Shown here piece after piece: positions 33,029 through 42,567 of a stretch of 42,787 nt of DNA. The stretch is from assembly GCA_021648045.1 (NCBI GenBank), contig JAKITM010000009.1, forward strand, positions 1 to 42,787, given 5' to 3'. A program made the translations under genes and the position numbers. The first letter of the stretch is position 1; every line of letters starts with the position of its first letter. Below the pieces are notes generated by a model. It saw only the letters and a program-made list of their open reading frames with translations. It had not been told where the DNA came from and ran no database searches. The stretch is from Lysobacterales bacterium. Its GTDB lineage: Bacteria; Pseudomonadota; Gammaproteobacteria; Xanthomonadales; SZUA-36.

Positions 33029-35086
33029 ATGCGTCTGCAGAAAAAATTTAGTTTATTAGCATTTCCACTACTGCTGCTAGCTGCCGCTAACGGTTGGGCA
33101 GCAGGTCTTGGTGGAATCGACCTGGACTCCTTTTTAGGCCAGCCTCTGACGGCTCGAATTCAATTGATAGGTGTGCCTGCAGACCAGGTATCAACAGTTT
33201 CTGCGCGACTTGCCAGTGCCGCCGATTACCGAGTTATGGGCCTGGATCAAAATAAACTGAGTGTGCCGTTAACATTTACTCCTGCCGTATGGCGTGGGAA
33301 GGCTGTTATCGAAGTTAGGTCAGTAAGCGCAGTAAAAGATCCGATTTTACAGTTTGCTATTGATGTTTCCTGGCAGCATGGACACCTGTTACGCGAATAC
33401 ACGCTATTTCTGGATCCTCCCACGGTTGCGGTAGCGCCGCCGCGCAAGGCTAGTCCAGCTAAGTCGGCGAACAAACCATCTAGCAAAATATCAAACACAT
33501 CATCAAGTAGTGATGCCGTAAAAAGACCAGCGGTACAAACAATCATCACCCGTGGTTCTCAGTCACCGGCGGGCGAATATGGCCCAGTACGCTCCGGTGA
33601 TACGCTTTGGACTATCGCCAATAACTGGAGTAAGCAGAGTAGCGCAAGCTTCAAACAGGTGATGATTGCTATTGTTCGTTTAAATCCGGAAGACTTCGTA
33701 AACGGTGATATCAATCGCATGCACCGGGGAGCTATATTGCGCCTGCCAACGGCTGAAGATATTTCTGAGATCAGCGTTCAAGAAGCTAATGAGATTGTTA
33801 ACCAGCAAATTTCAGCATGGCGTGAACAAGCCACACAAACCACAGCGCCACCAACGCTTTCGGCTGCAGCAGAAGAACCCCAGGCCGAAGCACCCTCAAT
33901 AACTCCGACCAAGGTAGTGCCAGAGCAGCCAGTTGAGATAAATGATGGCGCATTAGCGCGCATTGTTGATGACCGCCTGGGACAAACAACGCCTACGGAG
34001 GACATTACCACTGATTCCGGGGGGCTGTTGGAGTTGGTGCCACCAGCTGAAGATGAATTGGCTGAACTTGAGCGTCGGCTTCCCGGTTCCGCAGCCGGGA
34101 ATGACACCAGAGATGCTGTGGCGACAAGCAAGCTTGAAAATCGCTCCACAGTGACGGAAGAAGACTTGGTGGCTACACAGGAACAGAATGCAGTTTTGCA
34201 GGCGCAGGTCAGCAAGATGCAGGCTGAAATTGATGCGCTGAGAACCGGTTTGAATATGAATGATAATGAGCTGGCCGCTATGCAGCAGCAAATGGCGGCG
34301 ACTGCTGTTGGTGCGGATGCTCAAACTTCCAAGCGTGAGAATGTTTCGCCCAAGGGCACAAGAATGCTGAAAAAGGACGATAAAAACCTATTTGAACGCT
34401 GGTGGTGGCTTGGTTTGTTAGTTTTGCTGGCAGGTGTTGGGTTTTTGGTTTATCGCAACAGAAATGATGTTTCTACTGAATCACAGGCAGAAACAAACTT
34501 CCTGGATAATATCCACGAAAGCGAACAAGCCCGTAAATTTAAAGATACCGATAAGGCTGATGCTGATGAAGACGGCCTTGCCGCAGAAGCTGAAAAAATT
34601 CTGGAAGTGTTAGAACAGGGTGACGCAGACGCAGTAGAAGAACAAGAACAGCTAAACCAGGCCGCCAACGCAGATGCCGAAAAGATTTCTCGGAATGAAG
34701 CGTCTGAAGCCAAGGCCGAAGCAGAAGAAATATCAAAATTTTTGGATCAGGTTGAAGCAGATAAAACGGTATTAGCAGAGCACTCAGAAGACGCTCTTGA
34801 TTATACCGAGACTCCTCCGGCAGCAGAGCAGCAAGAGGAAAGTAACCCCAGTAACAGCGCTGAGAATGAGGTTCTGCAATCACTCGAAAGTGATGATGAC
34901 TCAGACTCCGAGCAAGCGCAAGGTAATAGCAATGAAGAGGAAATTGAAATTAAACTCGACCTTGCACGCGCTTACCTAGCAATGGATGATAAACCAGCCG
35001 CACGTACTATTCTTGATGAAATTATGCTTTTGGGAAGCGAACAGCAACAACTGGAAGCGCGTAGCATGTTGGATGAAATTGAGTAG
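33029..35086 (+). CDS. fimV: FimV-family peptidoglycan-binding polar scaffold protein
   Basis: 685 residues, shorter than the roughly 900 in Pseudomonas aeruginosa FimV. Order: Sec signal peptide (about 1-24), FimV N-terminal beta-domain, LysM-like domain (about 183-240, VRSGDTLWTIANNW), a coiled coil around 380-430, a membrane helix (about 457-475), an acidic Glu/Asp-rich cytoplasmic region, and a C-terminal FimV/TPR-like module (LDLARAYLAMDDKPAARTIL). In Pseudomonas FimV organises the cell pole and is needed for type IV pilus twitching. It lies between asd and truA as there. Confidence 0.93.
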   Translation: MRLQKKFSLLAFPLLLLAAANGWAAGLGGIDLDSFLGQPLTARIQLIGVPADQVSTVSARLASAADYRVMGLDQNKLSVPLTFTPAVWRGKAVIEVRSVSAVKDPILQFAIDVSWQHGHLLREYTLFLDPPTVAVAPPRKASPAKSANKPSSKISNTSSSSDAVKRPAVQTIITRGSQSPAGEYGPVRSGDTLWTIANNWSKQSSASFKQVMIAIVRLNPEDFVNGDINRMHRGAILRLPTAEDISEISVQEANEIVNQQISAWREQATQTTAPPTLSAAAEEPQAEAPSITPTKVVPEQPVEINDGALARIVDDRLGQTTPTEDITTDSGGLLELVPPAEDELAELERRLPGSAAGNDTRDAVATSKLENRSTVTEEDLVATQEQNAVLQAQVSKMQAEIDALRTGLNMNDNELAAMQQQMAATAVGADAQTSKRENVSPKGTRMLKKDDKNLFERWWWLGLLVLLAGVGFLVYRNRNDVSTESQAETNFLDNIHESEQARKFKDTDKADADEDGLAAEAEKILEVLEQGDADAVEEQEQLNQAANADAEKISRNEASEAKAEAEEISKFLDQVEADKTVLAEHSEDALDYTETPPAAEQQEESNPSNSAENEVLQSLESDDDSDSEQAQGNSNEEEIEIKLDLARAYLAMDDKPAARTILDEIMLLGSEQQQLEARSMLDEIE

Positions 35087-35111
35087 CTGCACAGCTTAAA
35101 GGCAACACAAG

Positions 35112-35909
35112 ATGCGTTATGCAATGGCATTTGAGTATGATGGCCAACCATTTTGTGGTTGGCAAATCCAGACACATGCAGCTTCGGTTCAGGAGCAGGT
35201 AGAGGCTGCATTATCAAAGGTTGCAGACTCAAGCATTCGAGTAGTATGTTCCGGGCGTACAGACTCAGGTGTGCACGCATTGCAACAGGTGATTCATTTC
35301 GATACCGATGTAACTAGAAGCCCGCGATCTTGGGTGCTTGGGTGCAATGTTAATTTACCCGATGCGATTTCTGCACAGTGGGCGCGTGCGGTGGATTCTG
35401 ACTTTAGCGCTCGTTTCAGTGCTGTTTCACGGACTTATCGCTACACCATCATCAATCGCTGGACCCGGCCGGCTTTAGCGCGTCACCGGCAAACTTGGGT
35501 GCGCTACCCGCTCGAGCATGAACTTATGCAGCAGGCCGCTGAACATCTATTGGGAGAACATGATTTCACCAGTTTTAGGGCAGCCCACTGCCAAGCTCAT
35601 CATCCAGTGCGTACTATTTCGGCGATATCTGTAAAACGAAAAGATAGTCTGATAGAAGTCGAGATTACCGCGAACGCATTTCTCTATCATATGGTCAGAA
35701 ACATCGCCGGATCATTAATTCCGGTGGGCCGAGGCCAGCAAGAACCTGAGTGGATTGCCGAAGTACTACAGAGCAAGTCGCGTGCCGCAGCAGGAAAAAC
35801 AGCCGCGCCAGAGGGGCTAATCTATATCGGGCCTCGTTACCCCAAAGCACAGGGTTTTCCAGAGCTGCCGCTATCCGCTTTTCCTGAAGATGTGGTGGCA
35901 ACAAAATGA
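35112..35909 (+). CDS. truA: tRNA pseudouridine(38-40) synthase TruA
   Basis: Converts uridines 38-40 of the tRNA anticodon stem to pseudouridine. It has 265 residues, with the catalytic Asp51 in CSGRTDSGVHAL, the FSARFSAVSRTYRY block and the HMVRNIAGSLIPVG C-terminal motif. The stop overlaps the trpF ATG by four bases. Confidence 0.97.
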   Translation: MRYAMAFEYDGQPFCGWQIQTHAASVQEQVEAALSKVADSSIRVVCSGRTDSGVHALQQVIHFDTDVTRSPRSWVLGCNVNLPDAISAQWARAVDSDFSARFSAVSRTYRYTIINRWTRPALARHRQTWVRYPLEHELMQQAAEHLLGEHDFTSFRAAHCQAHHPVRTISAISVKRKDSLIEVEITANAFLYHMVRNIAGSLIPVGRGQQEPEWIAEVLQSKSRAAAGKTAAPEGLIYIGPRYPKAQGFPELPLSAFPEDVVATK

Positions 35910-36526
35910 GAGTTAAAATAAAAATTTGCGGAATGACCCGCGCGGCTGACATCAAGGCAGCTATTGATGCCGGTGTGGATGCTATTGGTTTTGTATTTGT
36001 ACCTAAAAGTCCGCGTTATATAGACACTGATAAAGCCTTAGCGCTGGCTGAGCATATTCCAGCCGAAGTCGAGCTTGTGGGTTTGTTTATGGATAGCCCA
36101 GCAGCCACAATCCATCAGCACTGTCATCAATTACCACTAACCGCACTGCAGTTTCACGGCGCTGAAGATAACGACTTCTGCCGCCAATTTGAACGACCAT
36201 GGGTGAAAACGGTAGCAATGGGTGGGACATCACTGGAAGAATTTGAGTTTTCGGCTTGGCCGGACGCCTGCGCGTTGTTGCTGGATGGCCACCGTGCCGG
36301 AGAGCAGGGTGGTCAGGGATTGGCCTATGACTGGTCGAAGACACCAGAGATATCACAAAGAATCATTCTCGCAGGTGGACTAAATAGTGATAATGTTAGT
36401 GCTGCAATACAACAGCTTAAACCCTGGGCAGTAGATGTATCCAGCGGCATTGAAATATCGCCGGGATGCAAAGATATTCGATTAATTGAGAGCTTTTGCA
36501 ATGCAGTTAAAGCAAGCCATGTTTAA
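35906..36526 (+). CDS. trpF: Phosphoribosylanthranilate isomerase
   Basis: Third step of tryptophan synthesis after anthranilate: isomerises phosphoribosylanthranilate to CdRP. It is a 206-residue TIM barrel with the catalytic Cys8 (KICGMTR) and Asp127 (LLLDGHRAG), and the C-terminal DVSSGIE phosphate site. It follows truA directly, as in Pseudomonas, and is followed by trpB after 15 bases. Confidence 0.96.
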   Translation: MRVKIKICGMTRAADIKAAIDAGVDAIGFVFVPKSPRYIDTDKALALAEHIPAEVELVGLFMDSPAATIHQHCHQLPLTALQFHGAEDNDFCRQFERPWVKTVAMGGTSLEEFEFSAWPDACALLLDGHRAGEQGGQGLAYDWSKTPEISQRIILAGGLNSDNVSAAIQQLKPWAVDVSSGIEISPGCKDIRLIESFCNAVKASHV

Positions 36527-36541
36527 TAATAGGTTGGAATT

Positions 36542-37744
36542 ATGTTTGATTTAGGTTCACGCCCCGATGCGAGCGGTCATTTTGGTGAGTATGGCGGGAA
36601 GTATGTATCTGAAACGCTGATGGCGGCTCTGGATGATCTCAACAAAGCTTGGCAAAAGCTACGCAAGGATCCTGAGTTCCTTAATGAGTTCGATAACGAT
36701 CTCAATTTCTATGTGGGCCGGCCTTCGCCTTTATACCATGCGAAACGCTTATCTGAAAAAATCGGTGGCGCACAAATCCTACTCAAACGCGAAGACTTAA
36801 ACCACACTGGCGCGCATAAAATCAACAACACCGTTGGTCAGGCATTGTTGGCGCGTTACTTGGGTAAGGATCGGGTTATTGCAGAAACCGGCGCCGGACA
36901 GCACGGGGTAGCCAGCGCTACAGTTGCGGCGCGCTTGGGCATGCAATGTGTGGTCTATATGGGTGAGGTTGATATTCACCGTCAGGCTATTAATGTATAC
37001 CGTATGCGCTTATTGGGCGCGGAAGTACGCTCGGTTACTTCCGGGTCGGCCACCCTTAAAGATGCCCTTAACGAAGCCATGCGCGACTGGGTAAGCAATG
37101 TCGATAGCACTTATTACATTATTGGAACCGTTGCCGGGCCGCATCCATACCCGCAACTGGTTCGAGATTTTAACTCTGTGATCGGGCGCGAAGCCCGCCG
37201 TCAGGTACAGGCGCAATTTGGGCGTTTGCCGGATGCGTTGGTAGCCTGTGTCGGTGGCGGTTCCAATGCAATCGGCTTGTTTCACCCGTTCGTGGATGAT
37301 ACCGAAGTGCCAATGTACGGTGTAGAAGCAGCCGGCAGAGGCTTGGAAAGCGGCCAGCATGCAGCGCCGCTTACAACGGGCAGGGTGGGTGTTTTACACG
37401 GAAACAAAAGCTATTTAATGGATGATGATAACGGTCAAATACTGCATACCCATTCAGTTTCAGCCGGACTAGACTACCCCGGAGTAGGGCCTGAGCATTC
37501 TTGGTTAAAAGACAGCGGTCGAGCCGAATATGTGGCCATTGATGATAAAGAAGCACTGGACGCATTCCATCTGTTGACCCGAACAGAAGGAATCTTACCA
37601 GCTCTTGAAAGCTCCCATGCGGTAGCTTATGCCTGCAAGCTGGCAGCTACAATGTCAGCGGATAAATTGGTGCTGGTGAACTTATCCGGTCGTGGCGACA
37701 AAGATGTTCATACCGTCGCAGAGCTGGAAGGGATACAGCTATGA
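36542..37744 (+). CDS. trpB: Tryptophan synthase beta chain
   Basis: PLP enzyme that joins indole and serine to make tryptophan. It has 400 residues, with the PLP lysine Lys93 in NHTGAHKINN, the ammonia/indole tunnel region, the phosphate loop VGGGSNAIG, and EGILPALESSHA. Its stop overlaps the trpA ATG by four bases, the usual coupling for equal alpha and beta synthesis. Confidence 0.97.
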   Translation: MFDLGSRPDASGHFGEYGGKYVSETLMAALDDLNKAWQKLRKDPEFLNEFDNDLNFYVGRPSPLYHAKRLSEKIGGAQILLKREDLNHTGAHKINNTVGQALLARYLGKDRVIAETGAGQHGVASATVAARLGMQCVVYMGEVDIHRQAINVYRMRLLGAEVRSVTSGSATLKDALNEAMRDWVSNVDSTYYIIGTVAGPHPYPQLVRDFNSVIGREARRQVQAQFGRLPDALVACVGGGSNAIGLFHPFVDDTEVPMYGVEAAGRGLESGQHAAPLTTGRVGVLHGNKSYLMDDDNGQILHTHSVSAGLDYPGVGPEHSWLKDSGRAEYVAIDDKEALDAFHLLTRTEGILPALESSHAVAYACKLAATMSADKLVLVNLSGRGDKDVHTVAELEGIQL

Positions 37745-38565
37745 GTCAGCAATATCGTCTCAAGTCTTGCTTTCAAGTACTCGCCGAGCAACAGCGCACA
37801 GCACTGATCCCTTTTATTACTGCAGGTGATCCACTAGCCGATGCCAGCGTTGATATTATGCACGCCCTAGTGGATGCCGGTGCTGATGTTATAGAGCTGG
37901 GTATACCTTTTTCTGATCCGATGGCAGATGGGCCGGTAATTCAACTGGCCAGCGAGCGAGCTATCGAACGCGGAGTAAGCTTGCGTACTGTGTTGCAGGA
38001 TGTTCACAACTTTCGCCAAAACAATCAAAAAACCCCGGTTATTTTAATGGGTTATTTAAACCCGCTTTACCGTATGGGGTTCGCCCAATTTGCAGAATCC
38101 GCGGCGGCAGCGGGAGTAGACGGGGTTTTAATCGTCGACTCACCACCGGAAGAATCCGTTGTGCTTGAAAGCCTTCTGGCGGCAGTTGGTATCTCGATGA
38201 TTCGCCTGGTAGCACCTACGACCACAGCGGAACGCATGCGGTTGATCGCTGCCGAGGCTACTGGGTTTATCTATTATGTTGCGCTTAAAGGCATTACCGG
38301 TGCAGGTAGTGGTGCTAACAGCGATGCTGAAAGTGGCCAACGAATAAAAACAATGCGCGAGTTAACCGGCCTGCCGGTGGCCGCAGGCTTTGGTATCAAA
38401 GATGCCGAAAGTGCAGCCGACTGGGCGCAGCTAGCAGATGCGGTTGTCATCGGTAGCGCCCTAGTTACCCGCTTGGCTGAATGTGAAAGTAGCGGGCAAG
38501 CTTGCGAGGCGGTGAAATCTTTCCTTGCACCTATTCGCATTGCCATGGACAATGTTACTCAGTAA
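37741..38565 (+). CDS. trpA: Tryptophan synthase alpha chain
   Basis: Cleaves indole-glycerol phosphate to indole, passed to TrpB through the tunnel. It is a 274-residue TIM barrel with the catalytic Glu52 and Asp63 in VIELGIPFSDPMADGPVIQ, and the late GFGIKDAE and GSALV phosphate sites. accD follows after about 50 bases. Confidence 0.97.
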   Translation: MSQQYRLKSCFQVLAEQQRTALIPFITAGDPLADASVDIMHALVDAGADVIELGIPFSDPMADGPVIQLASERAIERGVSLRTVLQDVHNFRQNNQKTPVILMGYLNPLYRMGFAQFAESAAAAGVDGVLIVDSPPEESVVLESLLAAVGISMIRLVAPTTTAERMRLIAAEATGFIYYVALKGITGAGSGANSDAESGQRIKTMRELTGLPVAAGFGIKDAESAADWAQLADAVVIGSALVTRLAECESSGQACEAVKSFLAPIRIAMDNVTQ

Positions 38566-38617
38566 TATTGCATAGCTTTATTGTAATATCAGTAATAATT
38601 AGTAAAGGACAAAATGT

Positions 38618-39502
38618 ATGAGCTGGTTTAAAAAATTAATGCCCGCGCGTATCAGAACCGAAAAGAGCCAGAACAGTAGGCAACGAAATGTGCCGGAAGG
38701 ACTGTGGGGAAAGTGTGCGGAATGTCAGGCAGTGCTGTATCGCCCTGAACTTGAACGCAATCTGAATGTGTGTCCTAAATGTGATCACCATATGCCGATT
38801 CGCGCGCGTAAACGCCTCGAACTATTTTTGGATGAGGGCTCTCAGGAAGAGTTGTTCGCTGAACTAGTTTCCTTGGACCCACTAAAATTTCGAGATAGCA
38901 AAAAATATCGTGAGCGGATACAAATTGCACAGAAAAAATCTGGGGAAAAAGATGCCCTGATTGTTATCACTGGTGTCTTGGATGCCAGGCCGTTGATATG
39001 CTGTGCTTTCGACTTTAGTTTTATGGGTGGTTCAATGGGTTCAGTTGTGGGTGAGAAATTCGCTCGGGCTGGCGAATATGCGCTTAAACACAAAATCCCG
39101 TTGGTGTGTTTTTCTGCATCCGGTGGTGCGCGTATGCAAGAGGGCTTGCTGTCGTTGATGCAAATGGCAAAAACCAGCGCCGTATTGGCGAAAATGGCAG
39201 CTCAGGGCATACCTTTTATCTCGGTATTGACTCACCCAACTACCGGTGGTGTAACCGCCAGTCTGGCAATGCTGGGCGATATCAATATTGCTGAACCTGG
39301 CGCATTGATTGGCTTTGCTGGCCAGCGGGTTATTGAGCAAACCGTGCGTGAAAAATTACCTGAAGGATTCCAGCGCGCCGAATTTCTACTTGAAAAAGGT
39401 ACGGTCGATATCATCGTTGACCGGCGCAATATGCATCAGCAAGTTTCACAATTATTACAAAAATTAACCCATGCCTGCCAGCCGGTGAGGCGAACAGCCT
39501 AG
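38618..39502 (+). CDS. accD: Acetyl-CoA carboxylase carboxyltransferase subunit beta
   Basis: Zinc-containing beta subunit that with AccA transfers the carboxyl group from biotin to acetyl-CoA in fatty-acid synthesis. It has 294 residues. The zinc ribbon uses Cys33, Cys36, Cys52 and Cys55 (CAEC and CPKC). The carboxyltransferase core has SFMGGSMGSVVGEKF and SASGGARMQEG. The start has AAGGA eight to nine bases upstream. Confidence 0.97.
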   Translation: MSWFKKLMPARIRTEKSQNSRQRNVPEGLWGKCAECQAVLYRPELERNLNVCPKCDHHMPIRARKRLELFLDEGSQEELFAELVSLDPLKFRDSKKYRERIQIAQKKSGEKDALIVITGVLDARPLICCAFDFSFMGGSMGSVVGEKFARAGEYALKHKIPLVCFSASGGARMQEGLLSLMQMAKTSAVLAKMAAQGIPFISVLTHPTTGGVTASLAMLGDINIAEPGALIGFAGQRVIEQTVREKLPEGFQRAEFLLEKGTVDIIVDRRNMHQQVSQLLQKLTHACQPVRRTA

Positions 39503-39535
39503 GCGCGAGGTAGCCGCACCTGGTAAATACTGACT

Positions 39536-40870
39536 ATGCAGCATCCATCGGACGGGCATTTAGCTGATTGGCAACTGAATGATTGGCTCACCTATCTAGA
39601 AAAACTCCACCCCCAAGAAATTGACCTAGGGCTTGAACGGGTCGCCGAAGTTTATCAACGACTCGGCAAGCCTCGTCCGGGTAAACAAACTATCAGTATC
39701 GCTGGTACCAATGGAAAAGGCTCTGTGTGTGCGCATCTAACTGCGCTGGCGGCAGCTTCCGGCTTAAGCTGTGGTAGTTATACATCACCGCATTTACTGG
39801 CTTATAACGAACGCTTCAGAATAAACGGACAGTTAGCTACTGATAAAAATATTTGTCTGGCGTTTGCTCAAATAGAAACGGTTCGCGCTGAAATTTCACT
39901 CTCATATTTTGAATTTTCCACACTGGCCGGCATTTTGTTAATGGCAGAGCAAGATTTGGATATCGCGGTTTTCGAGGTCGGTCTTGGCGGGCGATTGGAT
40001 GCAGTGAATATACTGGATGCAGATTGTGCCATCATCACATCAATTGATCTTGATCACCAGCAGTGGTTGGGCAATAGTCGTGAGCTTATTGCACTTGAAA
40101 AAGCCGGGATTTTACGCTCGTTTACTGCAGAGGCCGGTAGCCATCGGCAAAGTATAGTCATCGGTGATCGCCAGCCTCCCGATAGCTTGTTGCGCGTAGT
40201 TTTAGAAAGCCAACAGTCTGCTGCCTTCTTGGGCAGTGATTTTGACTGGCATCAAACAGAGGATGGCGTGGAAATATCGTTATCTTATTCAGCCAGTGTT
40301 GAAAAAATAAAGCTGCCGACATCACCATTACCTGCGCCGGTTCAAAACGACAACCTAGTAGTGGCTTTTCAGGCGCTAGATTTCCTAATCAAGCCGTTGT
40401 TGCTTGATACAGCAAAGCTATTGGCTGAGTTCAAACGCATGCCGCTACGCGGTCGTCTTGAGCAGATTGCCAGCCAACCCGATGTTTTCTTAGATGTTGC
40501 CCATAACCCGGCGGCGGCTGAAGTTCTGGCGACATGGTTGAAGCATCACATGGTGCAGCAAGGAGTTCCGAGGACTAAAGTCTGGGCAGTAGTTGCAATG
40601 TTAGCGGATAAGGATGTGCTAACGGTTTGTCAGATTATTGAGCCATGGGTGACTAGTTGGCATCTTGCAGGCCTCTGTGGCCCTCGGGGCCAGTCAGCCG
40701 AGGAATTACAGAAAGCTATTAGTCCGGGGCTTCAGCAACCGCAGCGCCAGTATGAAACAGTCAGTTTGGCACTTGAAGTAGTACGCGAGTTGGCAGCGCC
40801 GCATGACCTTATTCTAGTATTTGGTTCATTTTTAACCGTTGAGCAGGCAATTCGTTACTGGAATGAGTAA
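39536..40870 (+). CDS. folC: Bifunctional folylpolyglutamate/dihydrofolate synthase
   Basis: Mur-ligase-family ATP enzyme that adds glutamate to dihydropteroate and to folates. It has 444 residues, with the P-loop GTNGKGSV (57-64), SPHLLAYNERFRING, the FEVGLGGRLDAVNI block and VFLDVAHNPAA (about residue 320). accD-folC adjacency is conserved in gammaproteobacteria. Confidence 0.95.
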   Translation: MQHPSDGHLADWQLNDWLTYLEKLHPQEIDLGLERVAEVYQRLGKPRPGKQTISIAGTNGKGSVCAHLTALAAASGLSCGSYTSPHLLAYNERFRINGQLATDKNICLAFAQIETVRAEISLSYFEFSTLAGILLMAEQDLDIAVFEVGLGGRLDAVNILDADCAIITSIDLDHQQWLGNSRELIALEKAGILRSFTAEAGSHRQSIVIGDRQPPDSLLRVVLESQQSAAFLGSDFDWHQTEDGVEISLSYSASVEKIKLPTSPLPAPVQNDNLVVAFQALDFLIKPLLLDTAKLLAEFKRMPLRGRLEQIASQPDVFLDVAHNPAAAEVLATWLKHHMVQQGVPRTKVWAVVAMLADKDVLTVCQIIEPWVTSWHLAGLCGPRGQSAEELQKAISPGLQQPQRQYETVSLALEVVRELAAPHDLILVFGSFLTVEQAIRYWNE

Positions 40871-40942
40871 ACTATAAGCCTTAGGTATAAACTTTAGGGT
40901 GGAGTAATTGATCCGCCAGGCTTTTGTGGAGAAAAATTGCAT

Positions 40943-41935
40943 ATGGATAAAGCGCTAAAACAACGCTTAACTGGGGCGGTCATTTTAATTGCTCTGGCAA
41001 TTATTTTTTTACCGATGTTGCTAGATGGGGATAACCGCCAGCAACTAAAGTCACAAATTGAATTGCCACAGCAGCCGGTTGTAAATTTCCCCAATCGGCG
41101 GATGCCAATTGGTCAGCAAAAGCCGCGGCCTGGGCCGTCGGTAAGCCAGGCTGCCGATATTGCACCGCAAGACGAGTTGCTACCTAAATCCTCCAGCCAG
41201 ACTGCTGATACAGTTACAGGAGAAACTGTAATTGATGTTGCAGTGGCAGATACGGAGGCTGGTGTTGGTGTAGGGGAGGGAATGGTAATCGCACCATTGA
41301 AAAATTCTGCACAAAGACAAGAGCAGAACACAGCTACAGCAAGCCCAAAACCCAAAGAGGATGGACAAAGCGTAGCGACTGTCTCTGAGCTGCCTGTTAA
41401 AAAGGAAGAAATGCCAGCGTTACCAGCCTCCGGTGGTTTATGGAAACTTCAAGTCGCCAGTTTTTCCGGCCAGTCAAATGCAGAAAAACTAATGGTGCGT
41501 TTACGCCGCACAGGCTATCAGGCAAATATCGATAGTCTGATACGGGATAAAACCACGCTCTATCGCGTGTTGGTTCCCGGGTATTCGGATCGTACGGCTG
41601 CTAATTTAGCGGCGCTTTCAATCAGCAAGCAAATAGAAGGTGTTAATCCTAAAGTCATCCCGCCGGAAAGCACAATTGATGGCCCGGTTGTTACTGCGAG
41701 TGAGGTCAGACCGGGCGGTCGCTGGGTTGTACAATTGGGTATTTTTGGGCAACTGGAAAATGCTGAAAAACTGATTAAACAACTTAGTCAGCAAGGTTAT
41801 ACCGCCTATAGAGAAAAAAGCGGCAATGCCTATAAAGTAATGGTTGGCCCAATAATAAGTAGAACAGAAGCACTTAAAAAACGCGATGCAATACTGTCCA
41901 AAATTAAAATTAAAGGACTGGTGAAGGAAAGCTAA
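40943..41935 (+). CDS. SPOR-domain membrane protein, DedD-like, with two SPOR repeats
   Basis: 330 residues from the ATG at 40943; a TTG at 40937 lies five bases after GGAG and is also possible. It has a short cytoplasmic start, one membrane helix (about 10-28, GAVILIALAIIFLPMLLDG), a low-complexity periplasmic linker, and two SPOR modules (about residues 165-240 and 255-328), each opening with GG-W-(L/V)Q-(A/G)-F-G. SPOR domains bind denuded septal peptidoglycan, so it probably acts at the division site. The position between folC and cvpA is that of DedD in E. coli. The stop overlaps the cvpA ATG (TAATG). Confidence 0.88.
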   Translation: MDKALKQRLTGAVILIALAIIFLPMLLDGDNRQQLKSQIELPQQPVVNFPNRRMPIGQQKPRPGPSVSQAADIAPQDELLPKSSSQTADTVTGETVIDVAVADTEAGVGVGEGMVIAPLKNSAQRQEQNTATASPKPKEDGQSVATVSELPVKKEEMPALPASGGLWKLQVASFSGQSNAEKLMVRLRRTGYQANIDSLIRDKTTLYRVLVPGYSDRTAANLAALSISKQIEGVNPKVIPPESTIDGPVVTASEVRPGGRWVVQLGIFGQLENAEKLIKQLSQQGYTAYREKSGNAYKVMVGPIISRTEALKKRDAILSKIKIKGLVKES

Positions 41936-42522
41936 TGGAGTGGCCGGACTATATAATTTTTGCAATTTTAGGCCTGTCAGTACTGATGGGTTTTTTTCGG
42001 GGGTTTTTGCGCGAAACCTTAAGTCTGGCGATCTGGGCGACAGCTTTCTGGGTGGCATTTACTTTTACCGAGGATGTTGTTCCACTACTGGCTGATGGTA
42101 TAGCGTTACCTTCCGCGCGCGCAGCAATTGCTTTTGCTATGTTATTTCTGGCGGCGCTGATTTTAGGTGGGCTACTCAGTTGGATAATCGGACACTTGGT
42201 GGAAAAAACCGGCCTTAGCGGAACTGACCGTATGCTGGGTGGTGTTTTTGGGGTTTTACGCGGGGTAGCGTTGGTTGTATTGTTACTGTTACTTGCTGGA
42301 TTTACACCGCTGCCTAAAGACCCCTGGTTCCAGCAATCAAAAATGATTCAAAACATGTTGCCACTGGCAGAGTGGAGTGTAGGTTTTATTCCGGAATCGC
42401 TCAGGTCACACATTAGCTTTAGCGCCGATAAAGAAACACCCCCTGCCGAAGGCCTGCTTGATTTTGCTAAAGTGCAGCTGCAAGTGGTACCCGAAGAGGG
42501 CAGTTATAACAATGAAGCATGA
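41935..42522 (+). CDS. cvpA: CvpA family membrane protein
   Basis: 195-residue inner-membrane protein with four predicted helices (about 5-25, 27-47, 64-88 and 101-122) and a soluble C-terminal tail. E. coli CvpA is needed for colicin V production and sits directly before purF, as here. Its molecular role is not settled. The ATG overlaps the upstream stop by one base. Confidence 0.93.
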   Translation: MEWPDYIIFAILGLSVLMGFFRGFLRETLSLAIWATAFWVAFTFTEDVVPLLADGIALPSARAAIAFAMLFLAALILGGLLSWIIGHLVEKTGLSGTDRMLGGVFGVLRGVALVVLLLLLAGFTPLPKDPWFQQSKMIQNMLPLAEWSVGFIPESLRSHISFSADKETPPAEGLLDFAKVQLQVVPEEGSYNNEA

Positions 42523-42567
42523 TAGAATGGCTTTCGATTTTTCAATGCTGTAACGGGGTTATAAACT

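Noticed and set aside
33778..34324. Long antisense frames inside fimV
   Set aside because: They mirror the biased Glu/Ala/Ser-rich coding of fimV and have no own start signals or domains.
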